From assembly GCA_009746045.1 (NCBI GenBank), contig RPFO01000102.1, positions 323,322 to 385,321 on the forward strand: a DNA stretch of 62,000 bases, read 5' to 3'. The DNA is from Mesostigma viride (taxonomy: Eukaryota > Streptophyta > Mesostigmatophyceae > Mesostigmatales > Mesostigmataceae). Position numbers and translations under genes: made by a program. Shown one piece after another: positions 30,500 to 42,970 of this stretch. The number at the start of each line of letters is the position of its first letter. The first letter of the stretch is position 1. The notes beneath the pieces are model-generated. The model was not told where the DNA came from and did not search any database. It saw only the letters and a list, made by a program, of their open reading frames with translations.

Positions 30500-32100
30500 G
30501 ACCACAGTGGCCGCCGCGGTATCCTGAGCAGACAGGGCACGAGAATGAAAACACGCAGTACTACCGTTATCATGCTCAGCCAGCCACGGAGCGACCATCG
30601 CAGCCCTGGGCTGGGCGCGGCCGCTCCATGGGACCTCCGCCGGCCACAACACACCGGGGCAGACGCAGAGTGTCCTTCGGCAGTACTTCCCTGTTACCCA
30701 CGGCGCTATGGAATTCGGATGAGGATGGGGAGATTCCAGGGGCAGATGGCGAGTTCGATGACCTGGAAGGGACTAACGAGGCGGACGAGGGAACTGTCAC
30801 GCAGGGCCCGCCCGTTGGTACTCATAGACCACGGACCAGCCCAGGGGAGACCAGGAGCAGTGTCACCACCAGAGACGAGGAGACTCACACGCCAGTCCAG
30901 CGCCCGGCACCTCAACCGCAGCGCCCACGGGTGCTTGACCAAAGCGCGGTCCCCTCGCCTGCGCCTGCTGGCAACCTCAGCTTCAGCAGGGTGGCCTTGG
31001 ATGACCCGGGGTACGAACACCCCTCATCCGTCCAGGTGCGGCGGACTCATGGTACGCCGCCCAGATCCAGCTCTCTCCCCCGGGCGCAGCCCCCCGACTT
31101 CGGCGATATCCCCCACGTAGACGTCGGTGGGCCTGTCACCGCCGCGGTAAAGGCCCCACCGATGCCCAATTTCAAGAATGTACCCAAGCTGCACGCGGAC
31201 ATGAAACCGCGCGAGGTAGAGGAATGGGGACGCATGTGGCGACGGCAGTATACCATCTGGCGCAATCATCACAACTGGCAGCTGGCCACCAGCGATCTGA
31301 TTGGGCTAGTGATTAACTCATGTATGGACCCCTCGGTGATAAGCATCTTGAACTGTGAGAGCATCGCGTCCCAGTCATACCCGCAAACCTTGGCGGAACT
31401 GATGGACCGAGTGCGTCGCAAGCTGGTGCCCCCAGATGCTACACTCCACGAGCGGATGGCCTTCAGCAAGCTGCGCCAGGGGACCACCCCATATCGCGAG
31501 TTTCTGTCTAAGTTCGAGTCCAGCGCCGCCTACCTGGCTGACATGACCTGGTACGAGTACAAGAGCAGGTTCATCGAGGCACTCTGCCCTGAGCTGCAGG
31601 ACGAGGTATTCAAGCACTACGCTGAGGTCCCTTGGGAGGAGTGGGACATCTTGAATATCCAGAGGTATCTTCTGCAGGTGGCCGACGTCGTGGCTCGCGG
31701 GCGCGCACCATCGGTGCGTCGTTTCTTCCGATCAGGTCCCCCGCACGACGGCGAGGGGAACGAGGACTCCCCCGATGACCTGGAGGACGGGAACGCTGAC
31801 CATGGCCTCAACGCCATCGACGCGAGTAAAGCCCGTTGCTTCATGTGCTTTGAGGTGGGTCACCTCAGGCGCGACTGCCCCAAACTCCGTAGCAGGCACG
31901 CTGGACGTGGCACGGGGGAGACCGAGCCCAGGTTTTCAGGCCCGGCGTTCGGCAGTCGCCCGGACTCCTCCGGCCCAAGGGACAAGCCCCGCAACGCGGA
32001 CGAGCGGGCGCCAGCAGGCCCGGCAGTTCACGACTCAGCACCAGCAGCCGCGGCCGCCAGCGATGAGTTCTACCAAGGGCGTGCTGCGCGCGGTCAATGA
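30163..32100 (+). CDS. Element E gag, intact
   Basis: 645 codons with a good start (ACCATGCC). Residues ~86-111 are a poly-Gln run coded by CAG repeats. Residues ~330-520 are the retrotransposon gag capsid region (APPMPNFKNVPKLHAD ... YLLQVADVVARG). One CCHC knuckle (C559, C562, H567, C572; CFMCFEVGHLRRDC) binds RNA. It aligns with the element C gag. The frame has no interruption, so E may have been transcribed and packaged recently, with RT and integrase supplied by a relative. A partial inverted copy lies at 41440-42970 in element F. Confidence 0.88.
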
Positions 32101-35087
32101 GATCGAGGCTCATCGACTAGCCTCCGGACAGTGTGCGACCTTTGAGTCACCAGCAGTGGCCGGTTACGAGTTTGCCGCTGGGAAGTATACTATAATATAT
32201 ATTATATAAGTATATTTAACTAATAATTATATTTTTATAATATGTTCAGTCCGGTGCGCTTTTCCAGTCCTAGTGGCTGGCCACCTTAGCCATTCTGAGA
32301 ATGCCCACCTGTGTAGGGCAAGGGGGGGTGTCTGTTTTGCCCCACATCTGTACCAAATACCAAGGGTGCATTGGTCCTGCACAGTAGCAGGTCACCCTGT
32401 TATCATGATGTCAGTAGTACGAAGGGTGCATTGGTCCTGCACCGTAGCAGGTCACCCTGTTATCATGCTATCAGCAGTAAGGGGGGTGTTTGGAATCATA
32501 CACTGACCCCATGCATAGACGCCGTTGGCGGTAATGGGAAATTACTATTAGGCGTCTAGCACTAGTGGTTTTATATAGGGTACCGTTGGCGGTACTGGGA
32601 TATTTTATATATGAGAATGTAATAATATATTCAGACACGGCCAACCAACCGTCATGGATGTCAAGTTTTTGGTCGCCACAGGCATCCTCATTGGGCTCGA
32701 CTTTGGACGCGCTGGATGTGGACATTCGCGTGCGCCGGCGAGTGGGTTGGTTTCCTGATGGTTCCTTTTGGTGCCCTGACAGCGAGTATAGGGCACATAG
32801 CATTACACACGAGCGCCCGGCGGTCCAGCATCCTTGACTCCTTGGCAGTCATTGGACGATCGCGTGGACGCGTCGTCCCCGGGGGAAGGGGAGGGGTCGC
32901 AGAGCGTATGAAACCAGATGGCTACTAATAATACCATATACTTCTCTACTATACCTACCTTTTATATACTTAGTACTTGTACTGGTCCACTACACTTCTT
33001 TATGATACCATACTCTTCTTAATTATATCTAGCTCCTGTATGATCGGCACGGTTCGGCTTTGGATCGAGCCGGCCATCTATATAGGAATCCACCGCGCAG
33101 CCGCGCGTGGATCCGACGACCCTTCTACTGCCATGCCAGGGATCGATGCGCAGCCGCGCGTGGATCCGACGACCCTTCTACTGCCATGCCAGGGATCGAT
33201 GCGCAGCCGCGCGTGGATCCGACGACCCTTCTACTGCCATGCCAGAGATCGATGCGCCAGCGTGCGGATATTATATATTTTCGATATTCTCTATTTTCTA
33301 TATAATATATTTTCTCCATGATATATTCTCTATGGGATAATCTGCAGTTGGCGGTGGGCTTGAACGGGTCGTCCCGAAGAGGACCACGTCAGGCACTCAG
33401 CACCGCATGTGCACATGGTCCTGGCCTTTTTGGACATGGGCTCACCGGATACTTGATGATTCTACTACTAAGGCGTCCGTACCGAGGCATCTCCGCGTGG
33501 GATGCCGGATTCGGCAGCGAGTGCCAGTGACCCCAGACTACGGCCTGACTGCACGTCGCGTCCCGCGTGACCAACGGACGCGGAGTCCCATGGCACGCGG
33601 CCAAGTATTATTATAGGGAGTCTTCCGGCTGGCGGCTATGAGTCACGGCTCCCTGACTTCCTGGCGCATGAGGGACGCGCCTCGCTTCTCGTGCATCCGT
33701 ACGTGATTAATTTCACTAGTGCGGCACGGTGCATGGAGACGGCACGGTGCATGGAGGCTGTTGCAACCCCGATGCGACTGGGCGATCAGGCAGGGCGGAG
33801 CCTGTACTGAATCGTGGTCGGCCGGCAAACAGATGTACAACACCTTGGTGGATTGTCGGTAGCCAACCAATTGGCTACCCCGGCATTGAGTCGACGCCTA
33901 GCTGGGTCAGGGCACTCCTGGGCTCGAGTAACCGTGCATGCAGGGCGCGCCCGCGTCCGCCGCGACTGTCGGGAGTAAGGGCCCCTGGGCTGCAAGCATA
34001 TGCGGGCACGGTGCAGTTGCATGGCGACAGCACGTACTGCCAGCAGTAGTGGTGGATGACCCAGCCGGTCGTGGTTGCACTGGTTGCGCTGGTGCCGGTC
34101 GTGGTTGCATCAGAAGCAGGTGGCGGTGTCCGGTCATTGTCTCACCGCCTCAACAGTGCGCGTGCATGGTGTCGATGCCACATGATGTGGCGCTGTCGCC
34201 CCGCAGACTGCCGGTATCCGAGTAACACCCGGTATCACTGCATAGGGCCGGTACATCCGCTCTGAGCGGACCCGGCGCTGACGCGCGCTGAGCCATGGCA
34301 GAGCACTGAGGTACATGGGACGTGCGGGATCTGGCCGTCTAGGGTGAGTCACAGGGACTGTAGTAACGGCGACCCGAGACTGAGAGGCAGGCAGGACCGA
34401 GCTGCTGGAGTCTGAGCACCTGGTCACTGCCCGCGACCCTGTGCATGGCTACCATCGCGCAGTGTTCGCGTCCCTCCTGTGGGCTGAGCCCGGTAGGGAG
34501 TTGTTCCTTGCACCACTGGTGGAGGCCGATCGAGCGTGAGTTGCAAGTGGCTCGTGTCCGCGCGCCTATGAGGTTGCATGGATGAGGGACTCAGAGCAGG
34601 GCGTTCCATGTGCATGGCGGGCGGGCTGTGTGGGCTTCAAAATGTACTATACCCCATGGCCATGCAATGGTACAGGGGTGGTGAGAGGCCTTCAAGCTTC
34701 GAGTGGGGGATGTGGCAATGCGCGGTGGGGACTGCATACCTTGGGGCGTGTTTCGGTTGCGGGAATCGGGCTCCTGGGCAAGACATCCAAGCGGGGTGGA
34801 CAGGCGGTGATCGGTCGTGCGCGGGATTGACCCCGGCCCACGATCGCTGTATGTGCTTGAGCACCTGGGGGCTGGGCGCGATCGAGCCCGAGGAGCTCTT
34901 GTTGGGGACTGCGGGGTTGTTTCGGCCCTACTTCATGAGCAGCACGGTGTCTCGCAGGGGCAACGTTACTGATACGGCAGTTCCTGCAAGGCGTGTCACT
35001 CCCCGACCTGCCCATTGCATTATATAAGTGCGGGCATTGCGGGCGCTATGCAGTCCACGTCGGCGGCCTCGAGCATCACATGCTTAG
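32101..35087 (+). other. Element E post-gag non-coding region with protease remnant
   Basis: After an AT-rich tract (32190-32245) the only coding traces are near 32650-32830. MDVKFLV there corresponds to the protease start of element C, and RRVGWFPDGSFWCP matches C at about 13660-13690. A stretch at 32855-32895 (CGTGGACGCGTCGTCCCCGG) matches C near 15565. RT and RNase H between these points are deleted. The remainder has no ORF of known type. A 53-bp unit is repeated three times at 33096-33254. Confidence 0.65.
33096..33254. repeat. 53-bp tandem repeat, three copies
   Basis: The unit begins CGCAGCCGCGCGTGGATCC and starts at 33096, 33149 and 33202. The inverted counterpart in element F (about 38826-38934) has two copies, so the number changed after the two elements separated. 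Confidence 0.85.
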
Positions 35088-35755
35088 TGTTACGTCCCAG
35101 CCCAGACACTCCTAGCCTGAGCTACGTAGCGAAAGATCTACCATGCCGGAATTAGGAAGATTCAAGGTGGCCTAATGCAGATTGCGCTTCACGACTGGGG
35201 TCGTGAGATATCTGGCACCGCGACTTGATGCCAAGCTAATTAATACACACTTATAATGGCTAGCAATACCAATTACAAATGGATAGTTGCCCCAGGTTTA
35301 ATGTGTAGGCGTATTCGCACTTATCATTCATCAAACCAAGAGGACGAGACTCTCGTCCTCGGACCAATTTCACCTAGGTCTGCCACTACGCTGGCAAGGG
35401 GCGCCGACATGGCGCCGACCTTCCAAAGCATGCAGTCCACACAAGATCCTCGGGTCGACATCGACCCTCGCCTACAGAATCCACGCATGAGTACAATATC
35501 TCAACTAGCTATAAAGTACGCAGCGCGGCGCGACTGCACCGGCCCCTAGAAGATACACGCATACAACAACCTAGGCCCAAAATAACTGGTCCGAATCACA
35601 CAAACTGTCATAGTTCCATACAAAAGTCCTGACCAAGGGACAATTCCCAAATTAAGTCCCGAAATGAGTCCCAAAGTCCTACGGACCATGACAACAAGTC
35701 AAACTACATAATTTATTCCATTGTTACGTCCGTCCAAAAGGGCCGGGACGTAACA
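35088..35755 (-). repeat. Element F 3' LTR
   Basis: 668 bp in reverse orientation to the E LTRs, with the same TGTTACGTCC...GGACGTAACA ends. The purine tract before it on the minus strand is at 35756-35772. Confidence 0.9.
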
Positions 35756-38700
35756 CTCCTCCCCCCCACGGGGGTCGGTAGTCCCTACCGTACAAGAGAT
35801 AGAAAGGAAACAAGTAAGCTACGCTACTATAAGAGTACTATGTCCCAACCCCGGTTCACCCGCGGGTTAGTAATACCAATTCCTCTAGAGGTTGATACAC
35901 AGGACCAACCCTGACGTAGTAGCATGAAACAGGATGACAGGATCATTCCGCCATCCGTCATAAAACTCTCACAACCATCTCAGCGACCGCCGTTGTTGAC
36001 GCGCCGATCCACTGGAACCACCTTAGGGGGCGCCACCGCGTGCCCTATCCCATCCACATAATAATGCACAGTCCATGTAATCCCGCGCAACCAGTCCTGA
36101 GGTCCTGAGCAGCCTCAAACTTGATGAAATGTTGACCATAGGGGTACTATGTCCCAGCCCTTGTGCACCAACGGGCCAGTGAAACCAGGTCCCCCCAGAC
36201 TTGCCACGCAAGGGCAACTCTTTATATAGCCAATCGGGACTGTCAGCAGGAGGGAATATTTTTCATGCATACAACTTGATGATCCGGCCGACGAGGTGGC
36301 CAGTCATGTATCCCGTCCAGCCGAAACCCAGCCTTACAGCGCGACTGATGCGCGTAATCACACGACGATTAAGAGTACTACTAGCGTCGACGACTGTGAG
36401 GCACAGCATGCAGTGCAGGCCCATGCTCAGAAGCGAGGGCGTGCACCAGAAGAATCTGATCCATCGCCTCACTACCGACAGCTGTACGCGTCCTCTCAAA
36501 TACAGGCGCGCCGTGAGCCAACCGACCATGCAACGTGGCCGTCCTGGCCGCCGCTGGAGTGGCTGTATAGCGGGGGAAGCCCTAGCGTGGCCGCTAGAGT
36601 GCGCCTCCCCTGCACCTGCGAACGCATGCAGGTGCCCGCAAGGCCCTAGTGTGTCCACTAGAGTGCGCCCCGCCGTCTCTATCCAGCGCAGGAAACAGGC
36701 AAAGTCGATCAACACCGGAAACTTGGATAATATGGCACGTTAAGTGCCCAAAACTAGCAGGGCCCCAGCGTGTCCACTGGAGTGCGCCCTGCCAACTCCT
36801 CCACGAAGCTGCAGTAGTTTAGGCACAACACCACTCCGGCCGACGTGCATAGACCGGAGCAGTCGCCGGTCCCCGCATTCCTTACTGCCAATGTGCCTGA
36901 ACTCCACCGCAAGCGGGGGAAAACTCCTCAGCTCGCAGTCACACCCTCCGTGACACTTGCACAGCAAGAGCACGGTTGATGTTTGCGTAGGCCCATAAGC
37001 ATGTGATGCTCGAGGCCGCCGACGTGGACTGCATAGCGCCCGCAATGCCCGCACTTATATAATGCAATGGGCAGGTCGGGGAGTGACACGCCTTGCAGGA
37101 ACTGCCGTATCAGTAACGTTGCCCCTGCGAGACACCGTGCTGCTCATGAAGTAGGGCCGAAGCAACCCCGCAGTCCCAAACAAGAGCTCCTCGGGCTCGA
37201 TCGCGCCCAGCCCAGGTGCTCAAGCACATACAGCGATCGTGGACCGGGGTCAATGCCGCGCACGACCGATCACCGCCTGTCCACCCCGCTTGACTGTCTT
37301 GCCCAGGATCCCCATTCCCGCAACAGAAACACGCCCCTATGTATGCAGTCCCCACCGCGCATCGCCACATCCCCCACTCGAAGCTTGAAGGCCTCTCACC
37401 ACCCCTGTACCAGTGCATGGCCATGGGGTAGAGTACGTTTTGAAGCCCACACAGCCCGCCCGCCATGCACATGGAACGCCCTGCTCTGAGTCCCTCATCC
37501 ATGCAACCTCGTAGGCGCGCGGACACGAGCCACTTGCAAATCACGCTCGATCGGCCTCCACCAGTGGTGCAAGGAACAACTCCCTACCGGGCTCAGCCCA
37601 CAGGAGGGACGCGAACACTGCGCGATGGTAGCCATGCACAGGGTCGCGGGCAGTGACTAGGTGCTCAGACTCCAGCAGCTCGATCCTGCCTGCCTCTCAG
37701 TCTCGGGTCGCCGTTACTACAGTCCCCGTGACTCGCCCTCGACGGCCAGATCCCGCACGTCCCATGTACCTCAGTGCTCTGCCATGGCTCAGCGCGCGTC
37801 AGCGCCGGGTCCGCTCAGAGCGGATGTACCGGCCCTATGCAGTGATACCGGGTGTTACTCGGACACCGGCAGTCTGCGGGGCGACAGCGCCACATCATGT
37901 GGCATCGGCACCATGCACGCGCACTGTTGAGGCGGTGAGACAATGACCGGACACCGCCACCTGCTTCTGATGCAACCACGACCGGCACCAGCGCAACCAG
38001 TGCAACCACGACCGGCTGGGTCATCCACCACTACTGCCGGCAGTACGTGCTGTCGCCATGCAACTGCACCGTGCCCGCATATGCTTGCAGCCCCGGGGCC
38101 CTTACTCCCGACAGTCGCGGCGGACGCGGGCGCGCCCTGCATGCACGGTTACTCGAGCCCAGGAGTGCCCTGACCCAGCTAGGCGTCGACTCAATGCCGG
38201 GGTAGCCAATTGGTTGGCTACCGACAATTCAACAAGGTGCTGTACATCTGTTTGCCGGCCGACCACGATTCAGTACAGGCTCCGCCCTGCCTGATCGCCC
38301 AGTCGCATCGGGGTTGCAACAGCCTCCATGCACCGTGCCGTCTCCATGCACCGTGCCGCACTAGTGAAATTAATCACGTGCAGGTGCACGAGAAGCCAAG
38401 CACGTCCCTCACGCGCTAGGAAGTCAGGGAGCCGTGACTCATAGCCGCCAGCCGGAAGGCTCCCTATAATAATACTTGGCCGCATGCCATGGGACTCCGC
38501 GTCCGTTGGTCACGCGGGACGCGACGTGCAGTCAGGCCGTAGTCTGGGGTCGCTGGCACTCGCTGCCGAATCCGGCATCCCGCGCGGAGATGCCTCGGTA
38601 CGGACGCCTTAGTAGTAGAATCATCAAGCATCCGGTGAGCCCATGTCCAAAAGGCCAGGACCATGTGCACATGCGGTGCTGAGTGCCTGACGTGGTCCTC

Positions 38701-39821
38701 TTCGGGACGACCCGTTCAAGCCCACCGCCAACTGCAGATTATCCCATAGAGAATATATCATGGAGAAAATATATTATATAGAAAATAGAGAATATCGAAA
38801 ATATATAATATCCGCACACTGGCGCATCGATCCCTGGCATGGCAGTAGAAGGGTCGTCGGATCCACGCGCGGCTGCGCATCGATCCCTGGCATGGCAGTA
38901 GAAGGGTCGTCGGATCCACGCGCGGCTGCGGTGGATTCCTACATAGATGGCCGGCTCGATCCAAAGCCGAACCGTGCCGATCATACAGGAGCTAGATATA
39001 ATTAAGAAGAGTATGGTATCATAAAGAAGTGTAGTGGACCAGTACAAGTACTTAGTATATAAGAGGTAGGTATAGTAAAGAAGTATATGGTATTATTAGT
39101 AGCCATCTGGTTTCATACGCTCTGCGACCCCTCCCCTTCCCCCGGGGACGACGCGTCCACGCGATCGTCCAATGACTGCCAAGGAGTCAAGGATGCTGGA
39201 CCGCCGGGCGCTCGTGTGTAATGCGATATGCCCGATACTCGCCGTCAGGGCACCAAAAGGAACCATCGGGAAACCAAACTACTCGCCGGCGCACGCGAAT
39301 GTCCACATCCAGCGCGTCCAAGGTCGAGCCCAATGAGGATGCCTGTGGCGACCAAAAACTTGACATCCATGACGGTTGGTTGGCCGTGTCTGAATATATT
39401 ATTACATTCTCATATATAAAATATCCCAGTACCGCCAACGGTACCCTATATAAAACCACTAGTGCTAGACGCCTAATAGTAATTTCCCATTACCGCCAAC
39501 GGCGTCTATGCATGGGGTCAGTGTATGATTCCAAACACCCCCCTTACTGCTGATAGCATGATAACAGGGTGACCTGCTACGCGGTGCAGGACCAATGCAC
39601 CCTTCGTACTACTGACATCATGATTACAGGGTGACCTGCTACTGTGCAGGACCAATGCACCCTTGGTATTTGGTACAGATGTGGGGCAAAACAGACACCC
39701 CCCCTTGCCCTACACAGGTGGGCATTCTCAGAATGGCTAAGGTGGCCAGCCACTAGGACTGGAAAAGCGCACCGGACTGAACATATTATAAAAATATAAT
39801 TATTAGTTAAATATACTTATA
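35756..39821 (-). other. Element F non-coding body
   Basis: 35756-36785 is the inverted copy of 42985-44017. 37000-39821 is the inverted copy of about 32200-35082. 36786-37000 is present only here and shows what E lost when F arrived. No gene is recognised. Frames such as 36201-36743 or 37067-37489 have no family and lie in sequence that is non-coding in the sister copy. Confidence 0.65.
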
Positions 39822-39837
39822 TAATATATATTCATTG

Positions 39838-40314
39838 GCTCTTAGCCACGTGGCTGGGGCCTCCCTCACGGCAGGTTACACGGCGGACCGGGCGGAGCGG
39901 GCCAAGCTCCTGGCCTACGGCGACGTCGGGCACCATCGTGTGGTGCCCTTTGTCCTGGAGGAGTTTGGGGCCATGGGGCCCCTGACCTCCGCCTTCTTCA
40001 AGGAGTGTTGCCGGCTCCGGGAGGACCGGCTGGACCTGGAGGGCCAGCGGGCCCCATGCATGGTCGGCGCGGACCTGGACGTCATATTGGCGTCAGCGCC
40101 TGTCGGTGGCGCTGACTCGGGCCATGGCTGACATCATGCTCCGCCGTACGCGGGCTGATTTTGCGGTGCAGCAGGGCTATTAGGTTCCTCCCGTTAGGCG
40201 TTTCCATTGGTCTTATCGTAGTATAGAGCTTTGACATGGCTCTGTATATAGGTTTATAGCTGGGCGTTTGCTTTGGTTTGAGTGATTTCACTCTGCTGTA
40301 AGTAATTATATTTT
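39838..40314 (+). mobile_element. 5'-truncated LINE tail 1 (REL-endonuclease type)
   Basis: It is flanked by a 16-bp duplication TAATATATATTCATTG (39822-39837 and 40315-40330), a target-primed reverse transcription signature. It codes only the last ~110 residues of the ORF (VVPFVLEEFGAMGPLTSAFF...REDRLDLEGQ), with one frameshift near 40110. The stop follows ...QQGY at about 40180, with a 3' UTR ending TATATTTTT. The protein region matches the end of LINE tail 2. Confidence 0.85.
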
Positions 40315-40325
40315 TAATATATATT

Positions 40326-41343
40326 CATTGAGAATGATAGATTACGGAGGTGAGATAGGCATGCAACATAAGGAAAAACCCGAGAACTGGGAGAATAACC
40401 CTGAAGAAATTAATAGTAATCTGACACAGACATCCAAGGATCACGCCAGCGGCACAAGGTACAACTAACTATACATCACAAAACTACACGCAGCAACAGC
40501 GCTGCCGGCCCACCATGCAGGCCTGGAAGGAATCTAGACCGCATGGGTCGCGACAAAGTCGGCCCGGGTGCGGCGGAATAACACATCAGCCACGGTGCGA
40601 GTGAGGGCGAGTGACAGACGCTGCCGCCAATACGAGGACCACGTGCGGGCCGACCACGGGGCGGTCTGACCCTCGAGGTCGAGGCGGTCTTCACGGCGCT
40701 GGCAGCACTCGTGGAAAAACTCCGCTGTCTTGGGGCCCATGGCCCCGAACTCCTCAAGGACAAAGGGGATGACCCGGTGGGACCCCACATTGCCGTAGGA
40801 GGCAAACTTGTCGCGCTCAGCCACAGCGGCAGCAGCGCCGGCATCCACAGCCGCCCGGAGGATGTGGCGACCGGAAAGCGGCCGAGCCACGGAGACATCG
40901 ATGAGCAGGTGGCAACCCTGCCCGTCGTAGTCAAGCACGGTAATGTCGGGGCGGTGGTTGGGTGAGTAGAGGGCGGCCCCATCCGCGTCCTCGCACTTGA
41001 TGGTGGAGTGGGGAAAGACCGACCGAACCATGGCACACACCACCCGGAGGAGAGCGGTATGGAGATAGAGGAACCAGTTCTGGTTCTGCTGGCCACCCAT
41101 GCACGCGATGTAGTGCGTCCCAGTAGTATCCAGAGCAAGCCCGCAGCTGCCGCAGGACGCACCCGCCGTGATGAGAGGTTGCGGGGCAAAGAGCTGGTGG
41201 CGGAGAGCGATGGCGTAAAGGGCCGGAACCAGTGTGAACAAAGGGCTCATGGGGAGGGCGCGCAGGAATGCGGACCCCACGCTCCCCTCAAGGGAAACGG
41301 AGTGAAGCCAAGCCTTCCCCTGATCGTTCAAGCTCGCATGCAG
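40326..41343 (-). mobile_element. 5'-truncated LINE tail 2 (REL-endonuclease type)
   Basis: It is inserted into the AT tract after the F gag: F sequence is ...AATATATATT before it and ATTATAGTATAC after it. Its right part is the coding region 40534-41331 and its left part is 3' UTR. The target duplication is very short or absent. LINE tail 1 later inserted exactly at its 3' border, which is why CATTG belongs to both. Confidence 0.75.
40534..41331 (-). pseudogene. LINE C-terminus with zinc knuckle and PD-(D/E)XK endonuclease
   Basis: The frame contains CGSCGLALDTTGTHYIAC, a CCHC-like knuckle. It then has HRPDITVLDY...HLLIDVSV, the RPD...DV pattern of the restriction-enzyme-like endonuclease found at the C-terminus of R2, NeSL, CRE and algal Dualen-type LINEs. 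That enzyme nicks the target DNA for target-primed reverse transcription. About 265 codons are present, and the RT is lost by 5' truncation. Assignment to a particular LINE clade would need the missing RT. Confidence 0.72.
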
Positions 41344-41439
41344 ATTATAGTATACTTCCCAGCGGCAAACTCGTAACCGGCCACTGCTGGTGACTCAAAG
41401 GTCGCACACTGTCCGGAGGCTAGTCGATGAGCCTCGATC

Positions 41440-42970
41440 TCATTGACCGCGCGCAGCACGCCCTTGGTAGAACTCATCGCTGGCGGCCGCGGCTGCTGGT
41501 GCTGAGTCGTGAACTGCCGGGCCTGCTGGCGCCCGCTCGTCCGCGTTGCGGGGCTTGTCCCTTGGGCCGGAGGAGTCCGGGCGACTGCCGAACGCCGGGC
41601 CTGAAAACCTGGGCTCGGTCTCCCCCGTGCCACGTCCAGCGTGCCTGCTACGGAGTTTGGGGCAGTCACGCCTGAGGTGACCCACCTCAAAGCACATGAA
41701 GCAACGGGCTTTACTCGCGTCGATGGCGTTGAGGCCATGGTCAGCGTTCCCGTCCTCCATGTCATCGGGGGAGTCCTCGTTCCCCTCGCCGTCGTGCAGG
41801 GGACCTGATCGGAAGAAACGACGCACCGATGGTGCGCGCCCGCGAGCCACGACGTCGGCCACCTGCAGAAGATACCTCTGGATATTCAAGATGTCCCACT
41901 CCTCCCAAGGGACCTCAGCATAGTGCTTCAGTACCTCATCCTGCAGCTCGGGACTGAGTGCCTCAATGAACCGGATCTTGTACTCATACCAGGTCATGTC
42001 TGTCAGATAGGCGGCGCTGGACTCGAACTTGGACAGAAACTCGCGATATGGGGTGGTCCCCTGGCGCAGCTTGCCGAAGGCGATTCGCTCGTGGAGTACA
42101 GCATCTGGGGGCACCAGCTTGCGGCGCACCCGGTCCATCAGCTCCTCCACGGTTTGCGGGTATGACTGGGACGCGATGCTCTCACAGTTCAAGATGCTCA
42201 CCACCGAGGGGTCCATGCAGGAGTTAACCACCAGCGGGATCAGATCACAGGTGGCCAGCTGCCAGCTGTGGTGATTGCGCCAGATGGTATACTGCTGTTG
42301 CCACATGCGTCCCCATTCGTCTACCTCGCGCGGTTTCATGTCCGCATGCAGCTTGGGTACATTCTTGAAATTGGGCATCGGTGGGGCCTTTACCGCGTTG
42401 GTGATGGGCCCACCGACGTCTACGTGGGGGATGGAGCCGAAGGCGGGGGGCTGCGACCGGGGGAGAGATCCGGACTTGGACGGCGTACCATGAGTCCGCC
42501 GCACCTGTACTGATGAGGGGTGTTCATACCCCGGGTCATCCAATGCCACCCTGCTGAAATTCAGGTTGCTGACGACCGCAGGCGAGTGGACCATGCTGCT
42601 GTCCTGCGCCCGAGGTCGCTGCGGTTGGGGGACGTGTCGCTGGACGGGTGTCTGAGTCCCCTCGTCGTGTGCGGTGGCGCTGCTTCTGTCACCCCCTAGC
42701 CGGGCCCGTGGCCTATGAGCTCCAAAGGGAGGGTCCTGTGCCCCTGGTTCCTCGTCATCCTCCACGGCCCCCTCCAAATCGCCGAATTCGCCATCTGCCC
42801 CGGTGTCCTCCCCGTCATCCTCAGAGTTCCACAACACCATGGGTAGTAGGGAAGTACGGCCCAAGGACACTCGACGCCTGCCCCGGTGTGTTGTGGCCGG
42901 CGGAGGTCCCATGGAGCGGCCGCGCCCAGCCCAGGGCTGCGATGGTCGCTCCGTGGCTAGCTGAGCATGA
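41440..42970 (-). pseudogene. Element F gag, N-terminally truncated
   Basis: It is equivalent to E gag from residue ~136 to the end, beginning ATERPSQPWAGRGRSM. The frame is otherwise open and keeps the capsid region and the CFMCFEVGHLRRDC knuckle. The poly-Gln stretch and the start codon are missing. It ends at the same stop as the E gag. Confidence 0.85.

Larger units (their letters stand above)
35088..42970 (-). mobile_element. Element F: inverted, 5'-truncated sister of element E
   Basis: On the minus strand it runs from the middle of gag (42970) through the post-gag region (41343-36780) and the 3' region (36780-35756) to a complete 668-bp LTR (35755-35088). The outer LTR edge abuts E sequence ending CATGCTTA. 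The truncated edge, CTGAGCATGA, meets E at CACTCCAGTG. No 5-bp duplication is evident and about 270 bp of E is missing at the site, so this was not an ordinary integration. Two LINE tails sit inside it. Identity with E is very high over all shared parts. Confidence 0.8.

Noticed and set aside
34578-35027. A gene at 34578-35027 and its inverted match near 37110-37544
   Set aside because: The two near-identical copies carry differences that break the frame, no family is recognised, and the region is the non-coding body of E/F.
35088-35755. A third direct LTR indicating a tandem E element
   Set aside because: The LTR is in reverse orientation with its own purine tract at 35756, so it belongs to the inverted copy F.
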